Shown: positions 37,246 to 45,554, numbered from the stretch's first letter. The stretch is DNA of 64,000 bases from Burkholderia sp. S171 (GCF_009766085.1 NZ_LMUF01000015.1:62001-126000); one strand, 5' to 3'. Program-made: numbers and translations. The notes: a model not told the origin generated them from the letters alone.

Positions 37246-37397
37246 GGCTCGGCGGAGGCGGTGCCTTTGTGCGGCCCAACTTCCGGTTTTGGCCAAAGCC
37301 TTCCGGCGCTTAACGGATACCGAACGACATCGGTGGTCAACGGGCACCGGTAGCGCGCCGTTGATTGACTTGGCACGGCCACCGGACTCGCTCCTTG

Positions 37398-39071
37398 ATG
37401 CAACCCTTCAGCTACCCTGATTCCCACGATGCTCGCGGTTCGCTGGATCGGCGCGAGCGCGGTGTGAGTATTGTTACGCTTGTCATCGCGTTATGTTTGA
37501 TGTTGACCAGCGCGCTGACGGCTCAGGCAGCGCAAAACAACGCGCCGCGCCGCGTGCGCACGGTGCATCGGACGGAAGCGGCGGCGGTCGACGCCGATCC
37601 CCTCGATGCCACCGATGCCCGCTTCCTGCTCACGCGTACGGGCTTTGAAGCAAACGCGAGCGAGGTAGCCCCGTACATTGGAATGACCCGAGAGCAGGCC
37701 GTTGATGCGTTGCTTGCCGGCGCCCGGACTGAAGCGTCTACCGCGCCGCCCGCGTGGGTCACGGAGCCGATCCCACCAGTTGAAGTGCGCCGTGCGTGGA
37801 CGCAGGACGAACGCCGTGACGACCAGCGCGAACAAAGCCGTCGCTACGATGAGTTGCGCGGCTGGTGGGTACGCGAAATGGTGACCACGCGCTCGCCGCT
37901 CACCGAGCGCATGACGCTCTTCTGGCACGATCACTTTCCGTCCGGCGAAGACAAGGTTCACTATCCACAGCTCATGTTCCGCCAGAACGCGCTGCTGCGC
38001 CGCGACGCGCTTGGCAATTTCGGTGACCTGCTGCATGCAGTCTCTAAAGATCCGGCGATGCTGCAATACCTCGATGGCGCCGGCAGCCGCAAGGGGCGTC
38101 CCAACGAAAACTTCGGTCGCGAGGTCATGGAATTGTTCACGCTCGGCGAGGGACATTACTCGCAGCGTGACGTGACCGAAGCTGCACGGGCGTACACCGG
38201 TTGGACGCTCGATCCGAATACGCTTGCTTATCAATTCAATCCAAAGATCCACGATGATGGCGACAAGACCGTCCTCGGCCAGACGGGTGTTTTCGACGGC
38301 GATCAGGTTCTCGAGATCCTCTTGGCTCAACCGGAAACGGCCACCTTCATCACGACCGAGCTGTGGCGCGAGTTCATCTCCGAGACGCCGGACCCGGCTC
38401 AGATCGCACCGATTGCCGACCGTTTTCGCGCGTCGCATCACGACATCAAGACAGCGTTGCGGGGACTGTTTTTATCGGATGCGTTCTGGGATGAGCGCAA
38501 CCGCGGCGTGCTGATCAAGTCACCCGCGGAATTCGTGGTTGGCGCTGTGCGCGAGTTTGATATCGGTTATGCCGATCAGGACGTGACCGCGCTCGCTGTC
38601 CAGGTTCGTAACTTCGGTGAGAATCTCTTTTATCCCCCGAACGTAAAGGGCTGGCCGGGCGGTGAGAACTGGATCAACAGCTCCACGCTGCTTGCGCGCA
38701 AGCAGTTCATCGAACAGTTATTCCGCGCGACCGAAGCGCATGGCATGCACCCGGCAGCGACTAATGCGAAGGCGAGCGCGATGTCAGGTTTGATGTCGGG
38801 TTCTATGTCAGCGCCAATGCCCAGCATGATGACCAACGCCGCCATGAAACCTGCGGCGATGCAACGGCCGCATCCGGGTTTGCGTTTCGATCTTGATGCA
38901 TGGCTCGCGGGATACAACACGACGCCTGACGCGCGCCCGGACTTGTCGACGCAATTGCAACTGCAGCGCGCGGTGCTGGCGGTTTCTCCCGCCGACGCCA
39001 TTGAACCCGATGTCACCAGCAGCGCCTATCTGCGGGCATTGCTGATGGACCCTGCGTACCAGTTGAAATAG
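37398..39071 (+). CDS. DUF1800 family secreted protein
   Basis: 557-residue DUF1800 protein; the family is typically encoded beside DUF1501 and its function is not established. A signal-like segment (VTLVIALCLMLTSALTAQA) follows an N-terminal tail of about 25 residues. Conserved parts include LTRTGFEA, MTLFWHDHFPSGEDKV, NENFGREVMELFTLGEG and FYPPNVKGWPGGENW. A Met-rich insert of about 45 residues (around 455-500, with SGLMSGSMSAPMPSMM) precedes the C terminus. The start is uncertain: TTG 37365, ATG 37398 or GTG 37464. Confidence 0.85.
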   Translation: MQPFSYPDSHDARGSLDRRERGVSIVTLVIALCLMLTSALTAQAAQNNAPRRVRTVHRTEAAAVDADPLDATDARFLLTRTGFEANASEVAPYIGMTREQAVDALLAGARTEASTAPPAWVTEPIPPVEVRRAWTQDERRDDQREQSRRYDELRGWWVREMVTTRSPLTERMTLFWHDHFPSGEDKVHYPQLMFRQNALLRRDALGNFGDLLHAVSKDPAMLQYLDGAGSRKGRPNENFGREVMELFTLGEGHYSQRDVTEAARAYTGWTLDPNTLAYQFNPKIHDDGDKTVLGQTGVFDGDQVLEILLAQPETATFITTELWREFISETPDPAQIAPIADRFRASHHDIKTALRGLFLSDAFWDERNRGVLIKSPAEFVVGAVREFDIGYADQDVTALAVQVRNFGENLFYPPNVKGWPGGENWINSSTLLARKQFIEQLFRATEAHGMHPAATNAKASAMSGLMSGSMSAPMPSMMTNAAMKPAAMQRPHPGLRFDLDAWLAGYNTTPDARPDLSTQLQLQRAVLAVSPADAIEPDVTSSAYLRALLMDPAYQLK

Positions 39072-39079
39072 GCGGCCCC

Positions 39080-40297
39080 ATGAACCGACGCGATTTCCTT
39101 TCGATGACCGGCGCAGCCGGCGCCTTCGCGCTTGCGCCCTCGGTATTTGCCGCAGTGAGCCCGCTTCCGGTCGAGATGCGTTCGAGCGGATACGGCAACG
39201 TGCTGATCCTGGTCGAATTGAAGGGCGGCAACGACGGCCTGAATACCGTGATCCCGTTCGCCGACCCGGCTTACGCTGCATTGCGCCCGGGCATCGGCAT
39301 CAAGCGCGAGCAGGTCATCCAGCTTGACGAGCGCACGGGCCTTCATCCCGCCATGCAGCCATTGATGCCGCTCTGGAAAGACCGGCAACTCGCGATCGTG
39401 CAGGGTGTCAGTTATCCGCAACCGAACCTCTCGCATTTTCGATCCATCGAGATCTGGGATACCGGCTCGCGCTCCGATCAATATCTGCACGAAGGCTGGC
39501 TCACGCGCACATTTCGCGCGCAACCCGTGCCGGCAGGATTTGCTGCCGATGCCGTGGTGATCGGCAGCGCGGAAATGGGACCGCTCGCGAACGGCGCACG
39601 CGCCGTTGCGCTCGTGAATCCGGCGCAGTTTGAGAAACAGGCGCGGCTTGCGACGCCGGTATCGCTGAAGGAGCGCAACCCTGCGCTCGCGCATATCCTG
39701 GATGTGGAAAACGAGATCGTGAAGGCCGCTGACCGCCTGCGTCCGCGTGCCGGCCAGTTTGCGCTCAAGACGCAATTTCCGGGCGGCGCATTTGGTACAT
39801 CGATCAAGACGGCCATGCAAGTGCTGGCCGCGACCGATACTCCTGCCGGCGTGCCGCAAACGGGGCAGGGCGTTGCGGTGATCCGCCTGACGCTCAATGG
39901 TTTTGATACCCATCAGAACCAGCCGGGTCAGCAGGCGGCGTTGCTTAAGCAGTTATCGGAGGGAATGGTTGCGATGCGCTCGGCGCTGGTCGAATTGGGC
40001 CGATGGAACGAGACGCTCATCATGACCTACGCCGAGTTTGGCCGACGGCCGCGCGAGAACCAGAGCAACGGGACGGATCACGGCACGGTCGCGCCGCATT
40101 TCGTGATGGGCGGCCGCGTGAACGGCGGCTTGCATGGTGTGGCGCCGGAATTGGCGCGGCTGGACGGCAACGGCAATCTGCCGGTCGGCGTGGACTTCAG
40201 GCAGATGTACGCAACTGTGTTGGGGCCGTGGTGGGGCATGAATTCCACCGCGGTCCTCGGGCAGAAGTTCGAGACACTGCCGTTACTGCGGGTGTAG
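39080..40297 (+). CDS. DUF1501 family Tat-exported protein
   Basis: 405-residue sulfatase/alkaline-phosphatase-fold protein with the Tat motif NRRDFLSMTGAAGAFALAPS at the N terminus. Conserved parts are LVELKGGNDGLNTVIPF, TLNGFDTHQNQPG and MTYAEFGRRPRENQSNGTDHGT, which hold likely metal ligands. It begins 8 bp after the DUF1800 gene and is surely co-transcribed with it. The biochemical role of the pair is unknown. Confidence 0.88.
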   Translation: MNRRDFLSMTGAAGAFALAPSVFAAVSPLPVEMRSSGYGNVLILVELKGGNDGLNTVIPFADPAYAALRPGIGIKREQVIQLDERTGLHPAMQPLMPLWKDRQLAIVQGVSYPQPNLSHFRSIEIWDTGSRSDQYLHEGWLTRTFRAQPVPAGFAADAVVIGSAEMGPLANGARAVALVNPAQFEKQARLATPVSLKERNPALAHILDVENEIVKAADRLRPRAGQFALKTQFPGGAFGTSIKTAMQVLAATDTPAGVPQTGQGVAVIRLTLNGFDTHQNQPGQQAALLKQLSEGMVAMRSALVELGRWNETLIMTYAEFGRRPRENQSNGTDHGTVAPHFVMGGRVNGGLHGVAPELARLDGNGNLPVGVDFRQMYATVLGPWWGMNSTAVLGQKFETLPLLRV

Positions 40298-40739
40298 TTC
40301 GCCCGCGTTGGGGGGCGGGGTTAATGCCGGATTGCCAGGTTCGCGCCTGAGTTTTTTGGCCGGTTGTCCGCGGATAGCGCGGGGTGATCCTTGGGCAGGT
40401 TCAGTCACTGGTGGCGAAGCGTGTCAGAACCCGTGTTCGGAGAAGGAGGGGTTCAAACATCCCTCGCTCTGGCGAGCACCGTGCTTTTGGGGCACCTATG
40501 AATGAAAACTGCACGCTGTGGACACTTAGGGTAGCGTGGTTGAAAGCGTTTTCTTTGCTTCGTTTCTTTGTCGCTTTGGACAAAGAAATGACGTGCCGCC
40601 ACGCACAGTGGCTAAAAGCGATAAAGAAATTAGCAAACCTAAGCAGGCCGCTAAGGCCGAAAGCAGCAACCCGGCATTGACCCCGACCGCTACCCCCAAA
40701 ACCGCCCAAACCAAAACCCGTCCACCGGCGCGAGCGAAC
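40298..40739. repeat. Intergenic region with a Burkholderiaceae-type dispersed repeat
   Basis: No credible gene. The core (about 40545-40615) reads TTTTCTTTGCTTCGTTTCTT, then TGGACAAAGAAATGACGTGCC, which includes an imperfect inverted repeat of TTTCTTTG/CAAAGAAA. I recall closely similar intergenic sequence in many copies in Burkholderia genomes. Short open frames on both strands here are probably artefacts of the repeat. Copy number cannot be tested within this window. Confidence 0.5.
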
Positions 40740-41576
40740 CTATCTGACGCGCCAACTAATCCACAGTTTGCGAATAGGTGTCAGCGCAATCCGCTGATGA
40801 AGCACCTGGAAGTTTTCGCGCTCTATCTCGTCCAACAACGCCAACGACAAAGCCGCTTGCGTCCGCAGCACACGCTGTGTCGAACGCTCGTCCGAGGGGA
40901 TCGCGTCCAGCGACTGCTTAAGCGCCTCGCGCGCCCGCCCGATCTGAAAACGCATGAGATCAGTAAACGCATCGCTGTATTTGCGATTGATGAGATCGGC
41001 CGCGGTGACATTGAAGCGCTGCATCTCATCGATGGGAAGATAAATGCGCCCGTGACGCGCGTCGTCACCGATTTCCGCGATGCGCTCCGCCAGCATCAAC
41101 GCCGTGCCAAGCGAGTTGGCCCAACCCGCTGCATCATCCGGACGGTGTGCACTCGCGCGCGCGATGATCAACGCAAACGCGCCGCCGACGTTATCCAGAT
41201 AGCGCCGCAGATCGGTCCAGTCGAGATACCGTGCCTGATCGAGATCCATGCTGAATCCATCGACCAGATTGTCGATGGATTCCCGTCCTTGCTCATCAAG
41301 AACCGGCGTGTTCGCCTGATGCGCGGCAATCGCTTTCGTCACGGGATGGGCAGGCTCGCCGCCGAACAAGCTGGCCAGTTCCTTTTGCCACCAGGCGTGC
41401 TTGGTCCGGCCGATGGTCGGGTCGCTGGTTTCCTTGACGGTGTCCTCCAACTCCCGGCGCAATGCGTAAAACGCTGTCAGGAGCGGCTGTCTGGCCGCGG
41501 GCGCACGGCGCAGCGCGTAGTACGTGCTGGAGCCATCGGGTGCGGCTTTTTGCTGGCAGTAGTCGTCGAAGTTCAC
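40740..41576 (-). CDS. Squalene/phytoene synthase-family protein, NDUFAF6-like
   Basis: About 278-residue protein of the trans-isoprenyl diphosphate synthase (head-to-head) fold. The second Asp-rich region is present (EIGDDARHGRIYLPIDEM), but the place of the first DDxxD motif reads RRELEDTVKE. The C terminus (FQVLHQRIALTPIRKLWISWR) resembles the complex I assembly factor NDUFAF6. It may therefore not be a hopanoid enzyme, although such genes are often named hpnD. I use the GTG at 41576 because a terminator hairpin covers the upstream ATG at 41633. Confidence 0.7.
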   Translation of the reverse strand: MNFDDYCQQKAAPDGSSTYYALRRAPAARQPLLTAFYALRRELEDTVKETSDPTIGRTKHAWWQKELASLFGGEPAHPVTKAIAAHQANTPVLDEQGRESIDNLVDGFSMDLDQARYLDWTDLRRYLDNVGGAFALIIARASAHRPDDAAGWANSLGTALMLAERIAEIGDDARHGRIYLPIDEMQRFNVTAADLINRKYSDAFTDLMRFQIGRAREALKQSLDAIPSDERSTQRVLRTQAALSLALLDEIERENFQVLHQRIALTPIRKLWISWRVR

Positions 41577-41621
41577 GGCAATGGAAGGTGATGACGGCGT
41601 AAGCCGATCGGTCCAGGCCAG

Positions 41622-41645
41622 AAAAAAAGCCATTGAAATTCAATG
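41622..41645 (-). terminator. Terminator downstream of the transglutaminase pair
   Basis: On the minus strand AGCCATTGA, loop ATT, TCAATGGCT, then TTTTTTTC. The stem is perfect over 9 bp. It ends transcription from the two transglutaminase genes and overlaps an apparent upstream start of the NDUFAF6-like frame. Confidence 0.85.
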
Positions 41646-41877
41646 GCTCGCGCGTGTTCTGGAGACTGGACAGGTAAGGGAGGATGCAGCATTGTCTTTT
41701 TCGGTGCAGGTCGAATCTGGCTTACTGCGCTGACTCACTGCACACGATATTCAGCCGTAATTATCCTCCGGATGGGAATGTGCTGCAAGGCGGGGCGAAA
41801 CGGATGCCGCCACGCGGTGGTATGAGCTCATTCCGCGCGGCGTGATCTAAGTTAGATATCCGAAGTAAAACCGCTCG

Positions 41878-42681
41878 TTATTGCGCCTCGCAAACCACAT
41901 CGAATTTGAGCAGCTTGGTGGGGCCGAAGGTATTGCTGATGGCGACATCGGCGGCATCGCGGCCTCGCGCCATCAACACGCGGCCCATCCGCGGGACGTT
42001 GTTGCGCGCATCGAAGGTCTGCCAGCTTCCGCCGAGAAAAGCCTCGAACCACGCGGCGAAATCCATTGCGGTGTAGGGCGGCGGCATACCGGCGTCGCTG
42101 ATATACCCTGTGCAATAGCGCGCCGGAATATTCATCGCGCGGCACAACGTGACGGCGAGATGCGCGAAGTCGCGGCATACGCCCTGACGCTCGTTATACG
42201 CTTCCCACGCGGTCTTGGTCGGCCGCGCGTGCGCGTAATTGAACACAATGTGGTTGTGCACGAAGTCACAGATAGCCTGTACGCGCGGGCGTCCCAGTGG
42301 CGTATTGCCGAACGTTTTCCAGGCGAAGTCTGAAAGCAGGTCCGTTTCGCAATAACGGCTGCCGAGCAAAAACACGAGGCATTCGTTGGGCAGGTTTTCA
42401 ACCGGATGCTGCTCGCCTTGCGGCCCGGGTTTTTCGAACTCATCCGGCACCTCGAGCAACGCCGATGTCGACAGCGCTATCTGGCCCTCGGGCGCGACAA
42501 TCCGGCTGCACAGGTTGCCGAAGCCATCGCGATACTGCGAGATCGGCACCGGCGGATCAACGACCAGCAGATCCGCGAGCAAGACCTGGGGGGCGAACGA
42601 GAAATGCGTGTTCAGCATGAGAAGCATGGGTGTCGGCTGCTGACACTCGTAGACCAGCTCGTAACCAACGCGGAGTTTCAT
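41878..42681 (-). CDS. Transglutaminase-like protein, catalytic His position occupied by Ala
   Basis: 267-residue cytoplasmic protein of the transglutaminase/protease-like superfamily. The nucleophile region is RQGVCRDFAHLAV (Cys169) and the Asp lies in FDARNN (Asp224). Where related proteins have the catalytic His before AWFE, this one reads DFAAWFE (Ala209). Either activity is lost or this subfamily works without that His. It starts 28 bp after the other transglutaminase gene. Substrate unknown. Confidence 0.85.
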   Translation of the reverse strand: MKLRVGYELVYECQQPTPMLLMLNTHFSFAPQVLLADLLVVDPPVPISQYRDGFGNLCSRIVAPEGQIALSTSALLEVPDEFEKPGPQGEQHPVENLPNECLVFLLGSRYCETDLLSDFAWKTFGNTPLGRPRVQAICDFVHNHIVFNYAHARPTKTAWEAYNERQGVCRDFAHLAVTLCRAMNIPARYCTGYISDAGMPPPYTAMDFAAWFEAFLGGSWQTFDARNNVPRMGRVLMARGRDAADVAISNTFGPTKLLKFDVVCEAQ

Positions 42682-42709
42682 GGGAGTGGCCTTTCTATGG
42701 AAGAGGACA

Positions 42710-43606
42710 TCAGCGGTTCTCGGTCACGCTGACCTCGACATCGAGGCTGCGGAACGAGCCGGGCTCGCCGTTCCAGGTTCCCCATAGCGGGAGGGCCTGA
42801 TGGTGGTCCCATGCAACCGCGACGCGGATGAGATGACGGTTGCCGATAATGCTGTTGGTCGGGTCGAAATCGACCCAGCCAGCACCGGGAAGATAAATTT
42901 GCAGCCACGCGTGCGTGGCGCCGCCACCGCGCGTGGCGTCACGCTTGGTTTCCAGCGGAACGTCCAGTTCAGGCACGAAGATGTAGCCGCTGACGAAGCG
43001 CGCGGCCAGACCCAGCGAGCGCACCACGTCCATCATGAACACAGCGAAGTCCCGGCAACTGCCGGTGCGCAGGCGCAACGTATCGGCGGGACGATTCACG
43101 CCTTTTTCCGTGCGCCGAACGTACTTGAAGTCGTCGTTGATCGCCTGGTTGATCTTGCGCAGCAGCGCCATCGTGCCCATGGGTTCGCCGGGCGTGACAA
43201 AGCGTTTTGCCCAGGCATCGACATCGCCGTCCGGCTCTGGCCGGTTGCGCGCGTTGACCAGGTCCGAGGCCTCCTCATTCGTGTACGCAAACGGAAACGT
43301 GGCGGCGTAGCGCTCGAGCGCGTAGTCCGGCTGCGGTGCTTCGAAGTGCTCGAGCGTGACTTCGCTTTCGAACGTCAGCTCCGCGGCCTGGCTATCGAAC
43401 GTGGCGACGGCCACCGAATTGTCGAAGATATCGTGCAGCCAGCGCAAGCGCGCCGGCTCCGGCGTGATCTTCAATTGCATGGTGACGAGGCGCAGATCGT
43501 GACTGGACCTCGGCCGGAACATCATTCGATGCTCGCCGAAATCCACCGGTTCCGAATACCGGTAGATGCTCGTGTGCCGTACGGTAAAGCGTTGTGGCTC
43601 GTTCAC
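42710..43606 (-). CDS. Transglutaminase-like protein with complete catalytic triad
   Basis: 298-residue protein with a bacterial transglutaminase-like N-terminal domain (YRYSEPVDFGEHRMMFRPRS) and a core domain with Cys184 (GSCRDFAVF), His232 (THAWLQI) and Asp247 (FDPTN). Residue spacing fits an active cysteine protease/transglutaminase. No signal peptide is seen. It is the first gene of a two-gene operon with the Ala-substituted paralogue. Confidence 0.87.
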   Translation of the reverse strand: MNEPQRFTVRHTSIYRYSEPVDFGEHRMMFRPRSSHDLRLVTMQLKITPEPARLRWLHDIFDNSVAVATFDSQAAELTFESEVTLEHFEAPQPDYALERYAATFPFAYTNEEASDLVNARNRPEPDGDVDAWAKRFVTPGEPMGTMALLRKINQAINDDFKYVRRTEKGVNRPADTLRLRTGSCRDFAVFMMDVVRSLGLAARFVSGYIFVPELDVPLETKRDATRGGGATHAWLQIYLPGAGWVDFDPTNSIIGNRHLIRVAVAWDHHQALPLWGTWNGEPGSFRSLDVEVSVTENR

Positions 43607-43857
43607 CTGACTGCCCCGTGCAAGCGAAAACCAACAGGCAGGAGGCCGCTGGTAATCATGCTCCGCGACCCTACCGCGACAGTCGCGGCCTGATTGTTGA
43701 AAGCCATTGTGGATCCTTGATCGAGGTGCCTGGACTCTCCAGACACCAGTTTTCAGGATACACGAGACGCATCAAGTGAAAGAATTCGTTTGCGGCTTGA
43801 CCAGCGGCCTCGTGCGGGTTTTTCCCATCGATTGACCGCAGTCGTCGCGCTAAAGCG

Positions 43858-44688
43858 TCAGACGGCCACGAGGGAGGATGCGCGCTCGCCGGTAACGGTT
43901 GACTGCAAGTCGATGCGGCCGATCCGCAGCCGTGCGATCAACGCGTGTGTCAGCAGGACCGCCTGCTGCTCGGCGATAGCCGTCGCAGAGACTGGAGCGA
44001 CTGGAGCAAACGCCGGCGACGGGACCGACGCCGTGGCAAGCGTCAGCGCGACCAGGGCGCTGACATCCTGACGCGCGATGGCATCGAGTAATGGTTCGAT
44101 CGCGTCTTCTCCATGCGCCGTATGCGTTGCCTCGTTGGATTTCCGATCGTCACGCACCCGGTCTTTCGCGCGATGCACCATTTGCCGGCAATGCGCGGCG
44201 CTCCGGTTAAGGATCTTCGCGATACTCGCGTAGTCCGCTTCGAACGCCTCGCGCAGCAGGAAAGCTGCCCGTTCCTCCGCCGACAGCCGGTCGAGCACGA
44301 GGCGCATTCCATAGAACAGATCCGATGCCTGTTCCGCGAGTGTCTGGGCCGACGGAGCGTGATCGATGGAATCGAAACCGTCGAGATTGTCGAGATTGTT
44401 GATCCCGCCCGGCAACGGCGCCTCATGTTTCAGGCGCCGCAAGCGGTCGATGGCCGTCCGTTTTGCGACCGTCGCGAGCCATGCTGCGGGTGTGTCCAGC
44501 GCATTGTGTCCCGCGTCACCCGCCGTGCGCTGATGCAGATGCCACTTCACGAACGTGTCCTGGACGACGTCCTCGGCGTCCGCGCGCACGCCGAGAATCC
44601 GGTAAGCCAGCGAAAACAGCCGCGCGCGCGACGCCTCGAAGAGGGCGAGTTGCGCCGTGTCGCGATCGATATCCGTATCACCAGTCAT
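43858..44688 (-). CDS. SigJ/ECF41-like RNA polymerase sigma factor
   Basis: 276-residue ECF sigma factor. Sigma-2 covers about residues 15-85 (AYRILGVRADAEDVVQDTFVKW, RTAIDRLR). Sigma-4 covers about 125-180 (LSAEERAAFLLREAFEADYASIAKIL, CRQMVHRAKDRV) and looks like ECF41/SigJ. These factors carry a fused SnoaL-like C-terminal regulator in place of an anti-sigma factor. Here the C-terminal part (190-276) starts like it (IEPLLDAIARQD) but lacks the DGGGK and NPDKL motifs. The ATG at 44688 has GAGGGG upstream. An ECF41-type promoter lies at 44732-44758. Confidence 0.82.
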   Translation of the reverse strand: MTGDTDIDRDTAQLALFEASRARLFSLAYRILGVRADAEDVVQDTFVKWHLHQRTAGDAGHNALDTPAAWLATVAKRTAIDRLRRLKHEAPLPGGINNLDNLDGFDSIDHAPSAQTLAEQASDLFYGMRLVLDRLSAEERAAFLLREAFEADYASIAKILNRSAAHCRQMVHRAKDRVRDDRKSNEATHTAHGEDAIEPLLDAIARQDVSALVALTLATASVPSPAFAPVAPVSATAIAEQQAVLLTHALIARLRIGRIDLQSTVTGERASSLVAV

Positions 44689-44731
44689 GGGGGTTCCCCT
44701 CATTAATCGTGCTTTTGCCCTGTATCGGCCT

Positions 44732-44758
44732 GACGGCTGGCGCCACGTGAATGTGACA
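44732..44758 (-). promoter_or_regulatory. ECF41-type promoter of the sigma factor gene
   Basis: On the minus strand, TGTCACA (44758-44752), 16 bases, then CGTC (44735-44732). This is an exact match to the reported ECF41 promoter consensus TGTCACA-N16-CGTC. The -10 element ends 43 bp before the sigma factor start codon, which suggests autoregulation. Confidence 0.7.
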
Positions 44759-44789
44759 GCCACCGGCAAAAATATATCGCGTGAGCGCG

Positions 44790-44816
44790 TGTCACGCACG
44801 GATGGCGTTGTGCGTC
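44790..44816 (+). promoter_or_regulatory. ECF41-type promoter of the second clpP gene
   Basis: On the plus strand, TGTCACG (44790-44796), 16 bases, then CGTC (44813-44816). It differs from the ECF41 consensus only in the last base of the -35 element. It lies 51 bp before the clpP start and faces away from the sigma factor promoter, which has the same geometry. Confidence 0.68.
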
Positions 44817-44867
44817 ATATCGGCTGAAGGCATCCACAGTGAGCAAAAACCAAGGAACCGCAACGCC

Positions 44868-45470
44868 ATGAATCCCCACAGCCTTGGCCTCGTGCCGACT
44901 GTCATTGAACACTCCGGACGCGGCGAACGCGCTTACGACGTCTATTCGCGGCTGCTGCGCGAACGCATCATTTTCCTGGTGGGGCCGGTGACGGACCAGA
45001 CGGCGAGCCTGATCGTCGCGCAACTGCTGTTTCTCGAAGCGGACAACCCCGAGAAGGACATCGCGCTGTACATCAACTCGCCGGGCGGGTCGGTCTACGA
45101 CGGCATGGCGATCTTCGACACCATGCAGTTCATCCGGCCGGACGTGTCCACGCTTTGCACCGGATTCGCCGCGAGCATGGGCACATTCCTGCTCACCGCG
45201 GGCGCGAAGGGCAAGCGTTTTGCGCTACCCAACGCGCGCATCATGATTCACCAGCCTTCGGGCGGGTCGCAGGGCACCGCGGCCGATATCGCCATCCAGG
45301 CCAAAGAGGTGCTGTATTCGCGCGGACGCTTGAACGAGATCATGGCGGAGCGCACGGGGAAGAGCGTGGAGCAGATTGCGGCGGACACCGACCGCGATAA
45401 TTTCATGTCGGCGGATCAGGCGCGGGATTACGGCTTGATCGATGAAGTGCTGACTCAGCGCGCTGCATGA
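44868..45470 (+). CDS. ATP-dependent Clp protease proteolytic subunit, second paralogue
   Basis: 200-residue ClpP serine protease subunit with the full triad: Ser103 (GFAASMGTF), His128 (MIHQPSGG) and Asp177 (TDRDNFMS). It lacks the N-terminal extension of the tig-linked ClpP in this window and differs in the substrate-proximal loop ([10 protein letters not shown]). The open frame starts at 44781, but the ATG at 44868 follows AAGGAA and gives the ClpP N terminus. No Clp ATPase lies next to it. A strong terminator follows. Confidence 0.92.
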   Translation: MNPHSLGLVPTVIEHSGRGERAYDVYSRLLRERIIFLVGPVTDQTASLIVAQLLFLEADNPEKDIALYINSPGGSVYDGMAIFDTMQFIRPDVSTLCTGFAASMGTFLLTAGAKGKRFALPNARIMIHQPSGGSQGTAADIAIQAKEVLYSRGRLNEIMAERTGKSVEQIAADTDRDNFMSADQARDYGLIDEVLTQRAA

Positions 45471-45513
45471 GTCGAGCGGCAGCTTCAGCCTCAAAAAACC
45501 GGCCGTGCAAATG

Positions 45514-45551
45514 ACGAAGCCTCGCAGTTTTCACTGCGAGGCTTCGTTTTC
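45514..45551 (+). terminator. Terminator after the second clpP
   Basis: A 15-bp perfect stem (45514-45528 with 45533-45547; CGAAGCCTCGCAG/CTGCGAGGCTTCG) is followed by TTTT. It ends 4 bp before the left attachment repeat, so before island insertion it would have stood between convergent clpP and tRNA-Leu. Confidence 0.9.
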
Positions 45552-45554
45552 AGC

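Noticed and set aside
40401-40709. Short frames on both strands after the DUF1501 gene
   Set aside because: They are read through a dispersed repeat sequence and have no support as genes.
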